From assembly GCA_903632075.3 (NCBI GenBank), contig CAHIKZ030005493.1, forward strand, positions 800,001-864,000: a stretch of 64,000 bases of DNA, written 5' to 3'. The number at the start of each line of letters is the position of its first letter. Position 1 is the first letter of the stretch. The position numbers and the translations under genes were made by a program. The notes under the pieces were generated by a model. It searched no databases. It saw nothing but the letters and a program-made list of their open reading frames with translations, and had not been told where the DNA came from. Positions 31,150 to 41,054 of the stretch are shown here, one piece after another. Origin of the DNA: Acanthosepion pharaonis. Lineage: Eukaryota > Mollusca > Cephalopoda > Sepiida > Sepiidae.

Positions 31150-31203
31150 GTATTTATCTCGGTCTGTTCGTATCTATCTATCTATCTATCTATCTATTTT
31201 ATT
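31098..31203. repeat. (TC)n(TATC)n compound microsatellite
   Basis: A CT run followed by TATC units interrupted by TCGGTCTGTTCGTA. Confidence 0.9.
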
Positions 31204-31204
31204 C

Positions 31205-31625
31205 TCTTTGCTTCTCAATATGAAATTCAATAATCGTATTTGTTGTCTGTTAGAATCTTAGTCTGTATTCATTGCGTTATACAATCTCGATTCTGACTAT
31301 TAGCAATTAATCACATTTTGTCTGAAAGTTATAAAAACAATATCCAAATTTGAATATTTCTATCTGTACCATGGTACTCTATAATGTATACAAATTCTCC
31401 AATTTAAGAAGCAAACTTTCATTTTTTAATCTTTTAAGACGCATAAGCGCGCATGCTTATAATTTGGTTGTTAAAACAATTTTAACCAAAGCAATTCCAG
31501 ATATTTTATTTTATTAGGCTTGATAAATTTATATATTTACTAAGTAGAGTCTTGTTTAGCTCAGAATATTAATAGGGAAAAGATTACGTTGCGACTATAT
31601 TATACGTGAAAAAAATAGTTCTATT
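31205..31625. other. No recognisable feature
   Basis: AT-rich spacer without coding signal. Confidence 0.4.
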
Positions 31626-31629
31626 TTTG

Positions 31630-31775
31630 AAATCTTTGTTTATATTGTTGAGATGAAGTATTATGATTACTTATATTATTTACATTATTCGGACTGTCAT
31701 CCTCATCTTCATTGCCATATTCACAACGTCTCGGCCATTGTACGCCACGTCCTTCTTCAGATAATTGTAATTTTT
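31630..31775 (-). mobile_element. SINE-A core and tail fragment (minus)
   Basis: It contains the SINE-A core (CAACGTCTCGGCCATTGTAC complement) and tail. The 5' part is missing and the fragment abuts the next SINE-A copy, giving a tandem partial duplication. Confidence 0.7.
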
Positions 31776-31779
31776 TTTC

Positions 31780-32125
31780 AATATCTGTCTATATCTCTGA
31801 GATGAGGTAGTATGATTATTCGTATTATTTACATAATTCCGTCAGTTATCCTCATCTTCATTGCCATATTCACAAGGTTTCGGCCGTTGTATGTTCTGGC
31901 CTTCTTTAGGTGATTGGAATTTCAACGCAATCCCTTTATTTCGTCCACCGGGGTAGATTATTCTATTTCCACGTGCCATGCCTCTCCCGGATGTCTCAGT
32001 TATTTCCCTTTAACTCAACTCTTCAAGTTTTGGTTCACCATTGCTGTGGCCTGGTATTGAACTCACAACTCTTTGGCTCTAGTCACTGAATCTAACCAAC
32101 GTCTTTATCCACTGGGCCATGTGTC
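31780..32125 (-). mobile_element. SINE-A, near full length (minus)
   Basis: The minus strand begins ATGGCCCAGTGGATAAAGAC (A-box) and has AGTTGTGAGTTCAATACC (B-box). It continues with GGGAAATAACTGAGACATCC and CACGTGGAAATAGAATAATC, the core TCACCTAAAGAAGGCC with CGGCCGAAACC and TTGTGAATATGG, and ends TCAGAGATATAGACAGAT. This is the reference copy for family structure: tRNA-derived head, unique body, conserved core, tail. In the hammerhead-like core, G5 is mutated to A here. Confidence 0.85.
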
Positions 32126-32209
32126 CTTGAAGTCTATTTTTTATCATTTCCCTCCATGCAAGGGAATAAATCTACTAAGACATGAGAACTTACTGAATAT
32201 TCGAGAATA

Positions 32210-32525
32210 TGAGAAAAAAAGTATTAAGGAGATAGAACATAAAAGAATAAAAAAAAAATTTAGTAAGACAGATGACGATTGACATTGCATTGAGATTTTG
32301 GAAGATCAGGCGACTGGAATGCAAGAAAGCGGGATAGAGTTACACCAGCGACAAGTGCAAGAAAGTTACTGTAGCCGAGATGTCAGGTCAGGAACAATAA
32401 CATTGCAGATTCTTCGGATTTTATCAAGAATATCTACATATTTAGGAGGAGCTGCAGACTATATCTGGCTGCAAACTTTTATCTGGATTCAAACGCCTAG
32501 CGTCAGCAGAAAATAAACAAGTATA
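32210..32525 (-). pseudogene. LINE-A C-terminal fragment (minus)
   Basis: The minus strand gives RLNPDKSLQPDIVCSS, NLQCYCS-PDISATVTFLH and later FQNLNAMSIVICLT, a heavily decayed LINE-A tail module ending in an A-rich stretch near 32215-32255. Confidence 0.5.
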
Positions 32526-32529
32526 ACAC

Positions 32530-32805
32530 GCCCAAGGAAAGCCCAAAAGATCACATTCTACATATATAATTTAAGAATAATGTATGATAGAGTCTGAAAT
32601 GTGCATATAAAGATGAGGTTTTCGTATAACCAAAATCGTCGACACTTCTCAACTGACAAGGCAAATTAATCTGTAAGAAACTGTATTCAGTAAGTAAAGT
32701 ATATATACCACTTATAAAAATATTCACTTATAAAAATTAAGTGTTTGATATACTGAGTTAAGATCGATAGGATATATGTAAAAAATAAATAATAATAAAT
32801 AAGTA
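32530..32805. other. No recognisable feature
   Basis: AT-rich spacer. Confidence 0.4.
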
Positions 32806-32809
32806 AACT

Positions 32810-33415
32810 TTATCTTGCTAGAACAATTATCTCTCCAGAATCTATCGTACGTATCTCTCATTTGTCCATGCTTTGAATATTGCTGTCAAATATGGTCTGG
32901 TGCTCCTGTTATATATTTAGAGATCCATGATGAAATCGAAAGAAGAATTTGCAATGTTATTGGTCCTGACCTGACATCTCGGCTTCAGTCCCATTCCCAC
33001 CACTGTAATGTAGCTTCCCTGTGCCTTTTCTATAAATACTTTCATGATAATTCTTCCGATGAACTTTCCGCTATAGTGCCTAGACATTATGAATTTAAGC
33101 GCATTACTAGATTGGCGGTAAGGTCTCATCATTTTATAGTTCTTTTGGCTCGCTGCATCTGTGAGTTCAATATTAACAGTTTCTTCCCCAGCAGTTCACA
33201 CTTGCGGAACTCTCTTTTCCGACCTCTTGCTTTCCAGTCAACTTTGATCTTCAAAATTTTAAATGCAACATCAATCGTTATCTTCAGTTTTCTTAATACT
33301 TGTTCTTTTATTGTCTTTTCTCCTTAACAGTATATCTTTCTAATATTCTCTAGCACTTAGTGACTCCGATACGTTTTAGTGACTTTATTGTCTTGTCTGG
33401 GGTGAAATGATTAAA
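32810..33415 (+). pseudogene. LINE-A 3' end (plus)
   Basis: A 170-codon frame reads CPCFEYCCQIWSGAPVIYLE, IHDEIERRICNVIGPDLTSR, LQSHSHHCNVASLCLFYKYF, HDNSSDELSAIVPRHYEFKR and LRNSL. The 3' UTR ends GTGACTTTATTGTCTTGTCT and GGGGTGAAATGATTAAAAAA. It is the most complete LINE-A tail frame here but lacks the RT. Confidence 0.85.
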
Positions 33416-33464
33416 AAAACACACAAATATGCAAACTGGAATATTAATTAAAGGGCAATGCTAT

Positions 33465-33785
33465 ACTGGCGGCAACGTCTCATCGATTTGCAGTTGAAAT
33501 GGCGGCTAGATGTAACCGTAGGTTCTATGCTAACAGTTTCTTCTTTCGCACTACTCGCCTGTGGAACTCTCTCTTCCAGTTCCATATTTTCCAGTCAATT
33601 TTGATCTTCAAGAATGTAAATGCAATGCCAATCGCTATCTTTTGTCTTTCTGATTATTGTTCTCGCTTTTTAATAATGTTTCTCTTTTTTTTCTTTTTTC
33701 TATCACACCCAGAAACCCCCTTGAGTCTCAGTGACTTTATTGCCTTGCCTGGGGAGAAATGATTAAAAATTAAAAAAAAAAAAGA
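33465..33785 (+). pseudogene. LINE-A 3' end, second tandem copy (plus)
   Basis: MAARCNRRFYANSFFFRTTR, LWNSLFQFHIFQSILIFKNV and the same 3' UTR with GGGGAGAAATGATTAAAA and poly(A) follow directly after the previous copy in the same orientation. They are two separate truncated insertions or a local duplication. Confidence 0.8.
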
Positions 33786-34139
33786 AAGAAAAAACGAATT
33801 CCAGTGAGTTGACGTCTTTCGTTTGTGTTGGCATTTCGGTTATTATCATTTAAACGCATATTTCCCAAATACCCAGCTGCTCCTTAAATCAAGAAAAAGA
33901 AAACTTTCTTGCAAACGGCGTTTCTTTCTTTCTTTTATTTTTTCTTCTTTTTTTTAAAACAAATGAAAAAGAAAACATACAAAATGTCGGTGTTTAAAAC
34001 TGTTCTGTTTTTTCTTTTCTATTTTTTTTTTCTTTGTTGTTACGTCTCCTATCTCGTTTTGACAACGAATCCCGGAGATCTTCGACTGAGCCTCTCCACG
34101 AATAGTTAAACGCGAATTCTTAAGCAGGGGCTCGTATTG

Positions 34140-34560
34140 ATTGAAGGCTCACCAAAAAATTCAGTAGTGGGTGCAGGAAGAAGATTGTAGAGTTTCAAAA
34201 GATCACGCATTGGTGGGGGCCGGGGAAAAAGGTGGCGAATGTGCGTCATTTTTTAAACCCGCCTTTCATTCGAAAGAGAAACAGTGCAAACAGTTTGGCG
34301 ATAATGGTGGCGAGGCGACACTCATGACATTTTCTCTTTTTGTATCGTTAACCGATTGGTCTTCGACTGGGGGTACACACCAGAGTCCCTCCGAGCTCGT
34401 CCGTTCACCATTCACCTTGACAAACGCTTCCAGTTTTCCCCCACCAAGCACTACGGTTTGCCAGTCAGTTCGTTGCTGAGAACACGCACTCTAAGTGGCC
34501 TAAACCCATTCTCAGTGACCTCCTTTGTAGAGAGCATGGACAATTGTCACCCACAATTAA
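34140..34560. other. Less AT-biased, apparently non-repetitive segment
   Basis: This segment is clearly richer in G and C than its surroundings and contains CCAAT-like and GGGGCCGGGG motifs around 34210-34260. Open frames of about 100 codons exist on both strands without family resemblance. It could be a promoter, an untranslated exon, or an unknown repeat. Confidence 0.2.
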
Positions 34561-34575
34561 AGAAAAGCCACCTGC

Positions 34576-34603
34576 TCATCATCATCATCATCATCATCAT
34601 CAT
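34576..34603. repeat. (ATC)n microsatellite
   Basis: CATCATCAT array of about 9 units. Confidence 0.9.
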
Positions 34604-34739
34604 TTCGCTCACTTTCTTTCTCTTTATCTCATTTCTCGATATTTTTTTCTCGCGAAAATTTATTACGGATTTTTCTTTTTTTTCCTTCTAATTCCAAATT
34701 TTTATTTACTGCGTTAGTTCAGTACTTTACCCAAGGGCA

Positions 34740-34740
34740 G

Positions 34741-34793
<53 letters not shown>

Positions 34794-34878
34794 CAGTCTG
34801 TGCATATCTATCTCAGTCTGTTCATATCTATCTATCTATCTATCTATCTATCTCATCATTCTTTTTCGATCGTATTCA

Positions 34879-34920
<42 letters not shown>

Positions 34921-34966
34921 CCTATCTATCTATCTCAGTCTGTTTATATCTATCTTAGTCTGTTCA

Positions 34967-35019
<53 letters not shown>

Positions 35020-35029
35020 CAGTCTGTTC

Positions 35030-35082
<53 letters not shown>

Positions 35083-35109
35083 GTCATCATTCTTTTTCGA
35101 TCGTATTCA

Positions 35110-35162
<53 letters not shown>

Positions 35163-35172
35163 CAGTCTGTTC

Positions 35173-35271
<99 letters not shown>

Positions 35272-35282
35272 CAGGCTGTCCA

Positions 35283-35327
<45 letters not shown>

Positions 35328-35338
35328 CAGGCTGTCCA

Positions 35339-35385
<47 letters not shown>

Positions 35386-35438
35386 GTCATTCTTTTTTCG
35401 ATCATATTCATACGTATCTAGCTAGCTCGGTCTGTTTA

Positions 35439-35502
<64 letters not shown>

Positions 35503-35505
35503 CGT
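34740..35505. repeat. (TATC)n array with recurring spacer
   Basis: About 770 bp of TATC units interrupted at irregular intervals by TCAGTCTGTTCAT- or TCATTCTTTTTCGATCGTAT-type spacers. The spacers recur, so the array has a higher-order structure. The Ile/Tyr/Leu/Ser-repeat frame at 35081-35425 is an artefact. Confidence 0.95.
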
Positions 35506-35574
35506 TATGTTTCTATTTATTCAACTCTGTTCGTTTTGATGAATTAATCTTTATCTTTTAAAGCCAGCTAATCC

Positions 35575-36110
35575 TATCTTTTTTTATTTTCCGTACAGCA
35601 TTTTAAATACCCAAGGAGTATATATTTGGGATTTAACTCAACCCAGATCTCAAGTGGAACGTGCACATCCTCCATGGCTAAAGTTGCTACAAAAGTGTTT
35701 TGTTCCCGTGTACAGCTCCAACAAGTACCTGACCCCCTCCTACTCTCTTCTAGCATTCAGATCAGGCCAAAAATGGAGTACTATATCGCTATGTCCGTGG
35801 AAATTGCTCAGCCGAGCTACATTTCTTTGTACCACTTGTTCTAAACTTCACCACTGAGTCCGGCCATGCCACGCCCATTGTAGTGAACCATTCTCATTCC
35901 CTTTTCTTTTCAATTGGTGAGACCTAAGTGCCACTCGTGCAGTTTCTACGCAAGAACCGCTGTTTTATGTCACCGACTCCCAAGGGACGCATCCCCGATC
36001 ATTACAATCTTACAATCTTAACTTTTTCATGTCCAGGGTTAACCGTTTTCTTCCCCACAATTCAGCATAAACTATGCCTCTTATTCTGTAACCTATCCTG
36101 TAACTGTTTA
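35575..36110 (+). pseudogene. LINE-A2 C-terminal fragment (plus)
   Basis: Across frames the plus strand reads AFRSGQKWSTISLCPWKLL, then RPKCHSCSFYARTAVLCHRL, PRDASPIITIL and LTVFFPTIQHKLCLLF, matching SFxPRTAxLWNRLPRDAFPDHYNL of the family. It is frameshifted and lacks the RT. Confidence 0.6.
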
Positions 36111-36129
36111 CCTCGAGTGGCTCTCTGGC

Positions 36130-36630
36130 CTTGTACAGGGTAAAAGCATCTCATCTCCTGTATACGCGAGTAGTTTCTGCAAATATTGACATTGGAAGTT
36201 TACAACCTATTGGTATTGCTTTCCGAACAGTTAAAACCATCATTTACTGCATCATTCGTCAGTTTAACTGCATTAGCTTTTCCCTTCGACCTTCGACAAC
36301 TCTATCTCTCTACACCCCTCTCTGCCCATGTCTACATCACGAAGCGCGGTTTCGGAACACTTTCTCAACTGTTAGCGGGTATCCGGTAACCGACAGCCCG
36401 GAACTACATAGTATCCTAACTGTGATTATTCATATAAACCCGTGAACCGAAAGTCTTCAACGTCTGGTCACGTGTCACCTGACTACAAAAAGCTTTCATT
36501 CATTTATTCCTTCATTCAGTTTTGGTCAAGTGGGTGACCGTCCTGAAAACCTCACTTTGCAAAACGAAGGACGGGTCAGAAAAGCACAAAACCTCTCTAT
36601 GTGGGTATTCGATCATAGCTGTAGTGTCAC
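36130..36630. other. No recognisable feature
   Basis: Moderate AT content, with a 104-codon plus-strand frame (36131-36445) of unknown nature. No repeat match within the window. Confidence 0.35.
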
Positions 36631-36639
36631 AGTCGACTT

Positions 36640-36866
36640 CAGTATCTCTCTATATTTCTGAGATGAGGTATTATGCACACTATTTACATTATTCGGACTA
36701 TTGTCCTCATCTTTGTCGCCATATTTGTTACAACGCTTCGGTTTTTCAGTATCTGTCTATCTTTCTGAGATGAGATATTATGTACACTATTTATATTATT
36801 CAGACCATTGTCCTCATCTTTGTCGCCATATTTATTACAACGTTTTGGCCGTTGTACGCTCCGGCC
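36640..36866 (-). mobile_element. Two tandem SINE-A tails (minus)
   Basis: Two successive copies of the tail and core, starting near 36640 and 36750, share ATTATTCGGACTATTGTCCT-like sequence and the complement of GGCCGAAACGTTGTAA. Confidence 0.7.
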
Positions 36867-36877
36867 TTCCAACCACC

Positions 36878-36975
36878 TGAAGAACCGGAGCGTACAACGG
36901 CCGAAACGTAGTAATAAATATGGCGACAAAGATGAGAACAATAGTCTGAATAATATAAATAATGTACACAGTCGA
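36878..36975 (+). mobile_element. SINE-A core and tail (plus), inverted to 36750-36866
   Basis: CACCTGAAGAACCGGAGCGT, ACAACGGCCGAAACGTAGTA and the tail run opposite to the previous copies, forming a hairpin of about 100-bp arms with only some 12 bp between. Confidence 0.75.
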
Positions 36976-36979
36976 CTTA

Positions 36980-37660
36980 CTCAATTTTAAAATTTTATTC
37001 TATATTGATGTAGGCTAAAAAATCTGAAGAAAATATTGTGATAAACAAAATAAGAATCAGGATGCTTGTCCAAATATTTAACGAATAAATAACCATAAAT
37101 CATTTTTCATATTATTTTAATAATAGATAGAATTCAACTCAATTGTCGAAGAATAAATAGGCAGAAACGTTGTGCTAAAGATAAATAAATTTAAATCATT
37201 CCGAATATGTCGTCTGCCAAAAAGAAATGAGAAACTGATTGGATCCTTCGAATAAGGAATAATTTCGCGTGGGTTTGATATTTTTAAATCAATGAACTAT
37301 GAAGCTGTTTCCCGTTCCCATGAAGGGAACTTAAAAGTGTCTATCGGCTTCATGCTTTAATATTATCAAGTATCATTAATTTTTTTGCGTTCGAGGAATG
37401 TCTCGGCGAAACAGTTGCGTATCTTTGGTGTTATCAGAGACGCAAAAAAAAAACACGATTTAACTACCGAAGAAAAAAAAAACAAGAAAAAAAAAAAAAA
37501 GAAAAAAGAAAGATAAAGAAGGACAAATTCACTAAAAACCCCCAAACAAACAAGCCAATAGAAAAAGGTCTCGCGGTGTGAGCTAGGCATCATGGGAACT
37601 GAACGAAAAGTAAAACGATTGAACTTTTAGCCGGCTGTTTGTCCGTTTGCCGCTTCTCAA
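36980..37660. other. No recognisable feature; A-rich block at 37443-37510
   Basis: AT-rich DNA with interrupted poly(A) runs. Confidence 0.4.
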
Positions 37661-37664
37661 GTCA

Positions 37665-37890
37665 CTAAGTCAATTCGCCCTTCTGATATATCGGTTTCTT
37701 GTTAAAGTATTCCCAAGAAGCGATACCCTGAAGTAATCTTGCCTTAGATAAGAATGGAGCAACATTATGAGAGAATGTCACTTTATCAGTGAGGTCATGT
37801 GATGGCCACATGATGTCATCAAAGACCTTCTGCCACTTGTTTTGATAATATTGCCCAGCTTGGACGAACGTCAACAAATATTAGCCATTA
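37665..37890 (-). other. Unassigned open frame (minus)
   Basis: The 70-codon minus-strand frame reads AGQYYQNKWQKVFDDIMWPS, HDLTDKVTFSHNVAPFLSKA and RLLQGIASWEYFNKKPIYQK. Composition is protein-like rather than repetitive, but I do not recognise a family. It may be the end of an unclassified transposon gene. Confidence 0.25.
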
Positions 37891-38434
37891 TGCTCTGATT
37901 AATATAGCATTTGACATTGAAGTTCCCATTTGGGGACATTGCGACGGCCAAGCTTTTGGTATTTGATAAATAAAAGTTAACTGCAAGAATATTTTAGCTA
38001 AAGACATCCCTTGTGATTTAGCCATAGTACAAGTGGCTAAAATTCTGTCCGTCTGTCTAGAGTATTGGGAAAAAAACCTCGAGTTACTTTTTACGTTTTA
38101 CTGATAGAGAGAAATCGATTAAATTTGTAAATAATGTTAGGGCCGATCAAAAGTGTTTACGTTTCTTTACAGAGTTTTATACGAAGGTATATTTCTTGTA
38201 AACAGGTGAAAACTATCCATGACAATATCTATTATAACTGTTATTATTGCGTATCAAATATATTTTCGTTTTTTATACATTTTACTACAAAGCATATTTC
38301 ATCTCCATATTGGAAGATTATCAATGATTTCCTTGTATATTATTATATCATATGCCGTATTGAAAGTATTTTCGTTTCTTGAAGACATTTAGGCCAAAGC
38401 TTATTTCATGTACACATCTTGAGAATATGATTCA

Positions 38435-38945
38435 AGTTATTATTATTATTATTATTTCCTTTGATTTCTGGTGAATATTCATTTGTTTCCGGGTCCCAAC
38501 CAGAGACCTAAGGTTAGAAATGGCATCATGGCATTTTCCACTGAGCAATTGAAAAAAATAAAAAAATAAACACACATATTTTACATAGATAAAGCCCTTC
38601 TTTAGATGTGCGTTTTACTCGTGAGAACAATTTTTATATTTCAGTGAGTCTAATTGAATTTTGTTCAATCAATCCGAGGGCTCCAACTACAACAGGGATT
38701 GTTAATGTTCTCATGTGTCACAATTTTGAGATTTCTATTTCAAGGTCCTTGTATTTTGATAGCTTTTTGAAAATCTTCAAAGATACATCGCAGTATGCAG
38801 AGACTGTCATATCAATAAGGAGACAATTCTTTTGTTTGCGGTCTCTAATAACAATTTCTGGGCGGTTAGCTTTGATTGTTCTGTGTGTATTGTGTACTCC
38901 CAGAATATTGTTACAGGTTATATCTCCGTAAACGGGTCTGGGTGG
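38435..38945 (-). mobile_element. R4/Dong-like LINE 3' end, copy with ATT tail (minus)
   Basis: After an ATT run at 38439-38456 comes the 3' UTR (TCCGGGTCCCAACCAGAGAC on plus), then the endonuclease tail: the complement of GGCTCCAACTACAACAGGG corresponds to PVVxGALG, and AGACTGTCATATCAATAAGG to the LIDMA region. It parallels 39960-40330 of the main element. It is 5'-truncated upstream of the endonuclease. Confidence 0.75.
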
Positions 38946-38949
38946 TGTT

Positions 38950-39060
38950 CAATTATTATTATTACTTTTATTTTCTTTGATTTATGGCGTTTACACATTT
39001 CTTTCCGGGTCCCGCCCAGGGACCTAAAGTTAGAAATGGCATCATGACAATTTCCACTGA

Positions 39061-39096
<36 letters not shown>

Positions 39097-39340
39097 TAGA
39101 TAAAGCCCTTCTTAAAGCATGGAAGGCAATTGTACTTTTGTAGGGAGAACAATTTTTTTGTATTTCGAGATTTCGAGGCATGGACAGCAGGAATTCCTTC
39201 AATTAGCCTCCTTTATTGCCATATCTGGAATCTTTTCATTATTATTATTATCATTATTATTATTATTAATCCTCATTCGGGCTCCAACTGCGGAAACAAC
39301 AGGTTATTATATTTCACATTTCATGTTTTTTTTTTTTTTT
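38950..39340 (-). mobile_element. R4/Dong-like LINE 3' end, second copy (minus)
   Basis: An ATT-bearing end at 38950-38970 is followed by the same 3' UTR (TCCGGGTCCCGCCCAGGGAC). A 30-bp poly(A) then interrupts it at 39061-39090, after which come GATAAAGCCCTTCTTAAAG and endonuclease-tail sequence broken by ATT runs at 39238-39268. Confidence 0.65.
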
Positions 39341-39905
39341 ATTGATGTTCCGTCTCCTTAGTGTGTCACAATTTTCTGTATGTCTCTTATTTCTGGGGTT
39401 TCCAAGGGATTCTTTCAATGTGTTGTTTTGTTCCATTTTTTATAATTTTGGCACTGGTATTATTCTTGTTTTTTTCCAATTTTTCTTCAAAGGTCTTTGT
39501 ATTTTGATATGTTGCCAAATTCCTTATTGCCATATCAATAGGACGCAGTTTTTTTTTGGTTTTTGACAATAATGTGGTGTTGTGTATTATAATTATTATC
39601 ATAACCGGCGCTGGCCGATGTTATTAGTGTTTATTATTATCATTGCACATTGTATTATTATCATTATTTTTTATTCATTTATCAATTATTATTAGATGGT
39701 TATTGTTTATTATTCATCATCATTTTTCGATTTTCTGTATGATATTTGAAAACACTAGTGAAAAGACTCTGGTCTTGCGCTGCAAGAATAAAGTCTTCAG
39801 GAAAGACCTAAGGCAGGTCGTGGTTTGTTATTATGGACACTCTACATTTCAAGTCTGCGGAAAGACCTAAGGCAGGTCAGGTGGTGTGTTGTTATGGCCA
39901 CATTT
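39341..39905 (-). mobile_element. R4/Dong-like LINE 3' copy interleaved with ATT runs (minus)
   Basis: The minus-strand frame 39602-39387 reads RPIDMAIRNLATYQNTKTFE and IIKNGTKQHIERIPWKPQK. Further upstream, CCGGCGCTGGCCGATGTT, TGCACATTGT, AGATGGTTATTGTTTATTA and AGACTCTGGTCTTGCGCTGC match 40340-40600 in order, but the intervening element sequence is replaced or shortened and filled with ATT runs. A segment AAAGACCTAAGGCAGGTC is duplicated at 39802 and 39860. Confidence 0.65.
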
Positions 39906-40109
39906 CATGTTAATTTTTTTTTTTTTTTTTTTTTTTTATCTCCGATGAAGTTGCTAGCGTTACATAAACAAAGTTCTCCTTAGTGTGTGTGCTGTACTTA
40001 ATAAGACAATTTTCTGTATGTCTCTTAAGCTGGGGTTTCAGGGATTCTTTCAATGTGTTGTTTTGTTCCATTTTTTATAATTCCAAGTGCACCTATTACC
40101 ACTGGTATT

Positions 40110-40535
40110 ATTCTTGTTTTCAATTTCCACATTTTTTCTATTTCAATTTCCAGGTCTTTGTATTTTGATAGTTTTCAAATTCCTTGGTTGCTATGTTACA
40201 ATCCGCTGGACAAGCCATATCAATTAGTAGGCAAGTTTTTTCTTTCTGGTTTTTGACAATAATGTCCGGCCTATTTGCTTCAATTTTCTGTCTGTGTGGA
40301 TGGTATAATCCCATAGAATGGTGACATCTTCTATTTCTGTAACCGGCGCTGGCCGATGTTCATACCAGTGTTTGCTTACACATTTTCCAAAGTGTTTGCA
40401 CATTGTCCAGTGTAAGTATTGCCCCACTCTATCGTGACGATTTTTATATTCATTTGGGGCAAGTATAGAACATCCTGAGATTAGATGGTCTATTGTTTCT
40501 TGGTATTTGTCACAGAACCTGCATTTTGGATCCAC
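40110..40535 (-). pseudogene. R4-like CCHC knuckle and restriction-like endonuclease
   Basis: CRFCDKYQETIDHLISGC is the C-x2-C-x7-H-x4-C knuckle. Downstream, VTILWDYTIHTDRK leads into the endonuclease. A one-base loss in an A run near 40285 shifts the frame. Restoring the alignment across it shows RPDIIVKNQKEK (PD motif) and LLIDMACPADCNIA (second catalytic Asp), then KEFENYQNTKTW and a stop. Further on, IIPVVIGALGIIKNGTKQHI remains readable. This PD-(D/E)xK-like nuclease makes the target nick in R2-group LINEs; here it is broken. Confidence 0.8.
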
Positions 40536-41054
40536 ATTATTATGTATGATATTTGCCTGAAAATTCTAGTGAAAAGACTCTGGTCTTGCGCTGCAAGAAT
40601 AAAGCCTTCAGTTTCAGACTTTAATCCAGATGCTCGTAACCATCGATGAGTATTAACTTTATCAACATTGGGTTTATTTGCACGTTCTGGATATTGGCCA
40701 TGCAGAGGTTTGTCTTGCCAGCGTTGTTTCATCTGTTCAAGGGCTTTATCCTTGGCTTTCTTTTTTCATATCTTTTGCTGCAATAGTTGGTTCTTGGCTT
40801 CTGTTTTGATTTACTACAGAATCTACTAAATGTAAATGTTGTTTGTATTTACTGCCTTCTTTTATTATTGAATATTTTTTCTTTCTGTTTTCATGTTGTT
40901 TCACTAATTTTATCATCCAGTCATTTGTTGTTTCCATGTAAGTTAGTAAGCCAATAGTTGTTGTCTTGTATGACAATTCTAGCTGAATAAGACCTCTTCC
41001 ACCTTCTTTACGGGGTATGTATAGACGGTCTACATCAGCCTTTGGATGATGCAT
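40490..41054 (-). pseudogene. R4-like thumb and linker region
   Basis: MHHPKADVDRLYIPRKEGGR, GLIQLELSYKTTTIGLLTYM, then after a frameshift MKQRWQDKPLHGQYPERANK, THRWLRASGLKSETEGFILA and AAQDQSLFTRIFRQISY. This is the conserved region between RT and endonuclease in R2/R4-group LINEs, also preserved in the fragment at 8765-9440. Confidence 0.8.

Noticed and set aside
34740..35505. Regular repeats with spacers, considered as a CRISPR-like array
   Set aside because: The unit is the 4-bp TATC microsatellite, spacers are themselves repeated and irregularly spaced, and the genome is evidently animal.
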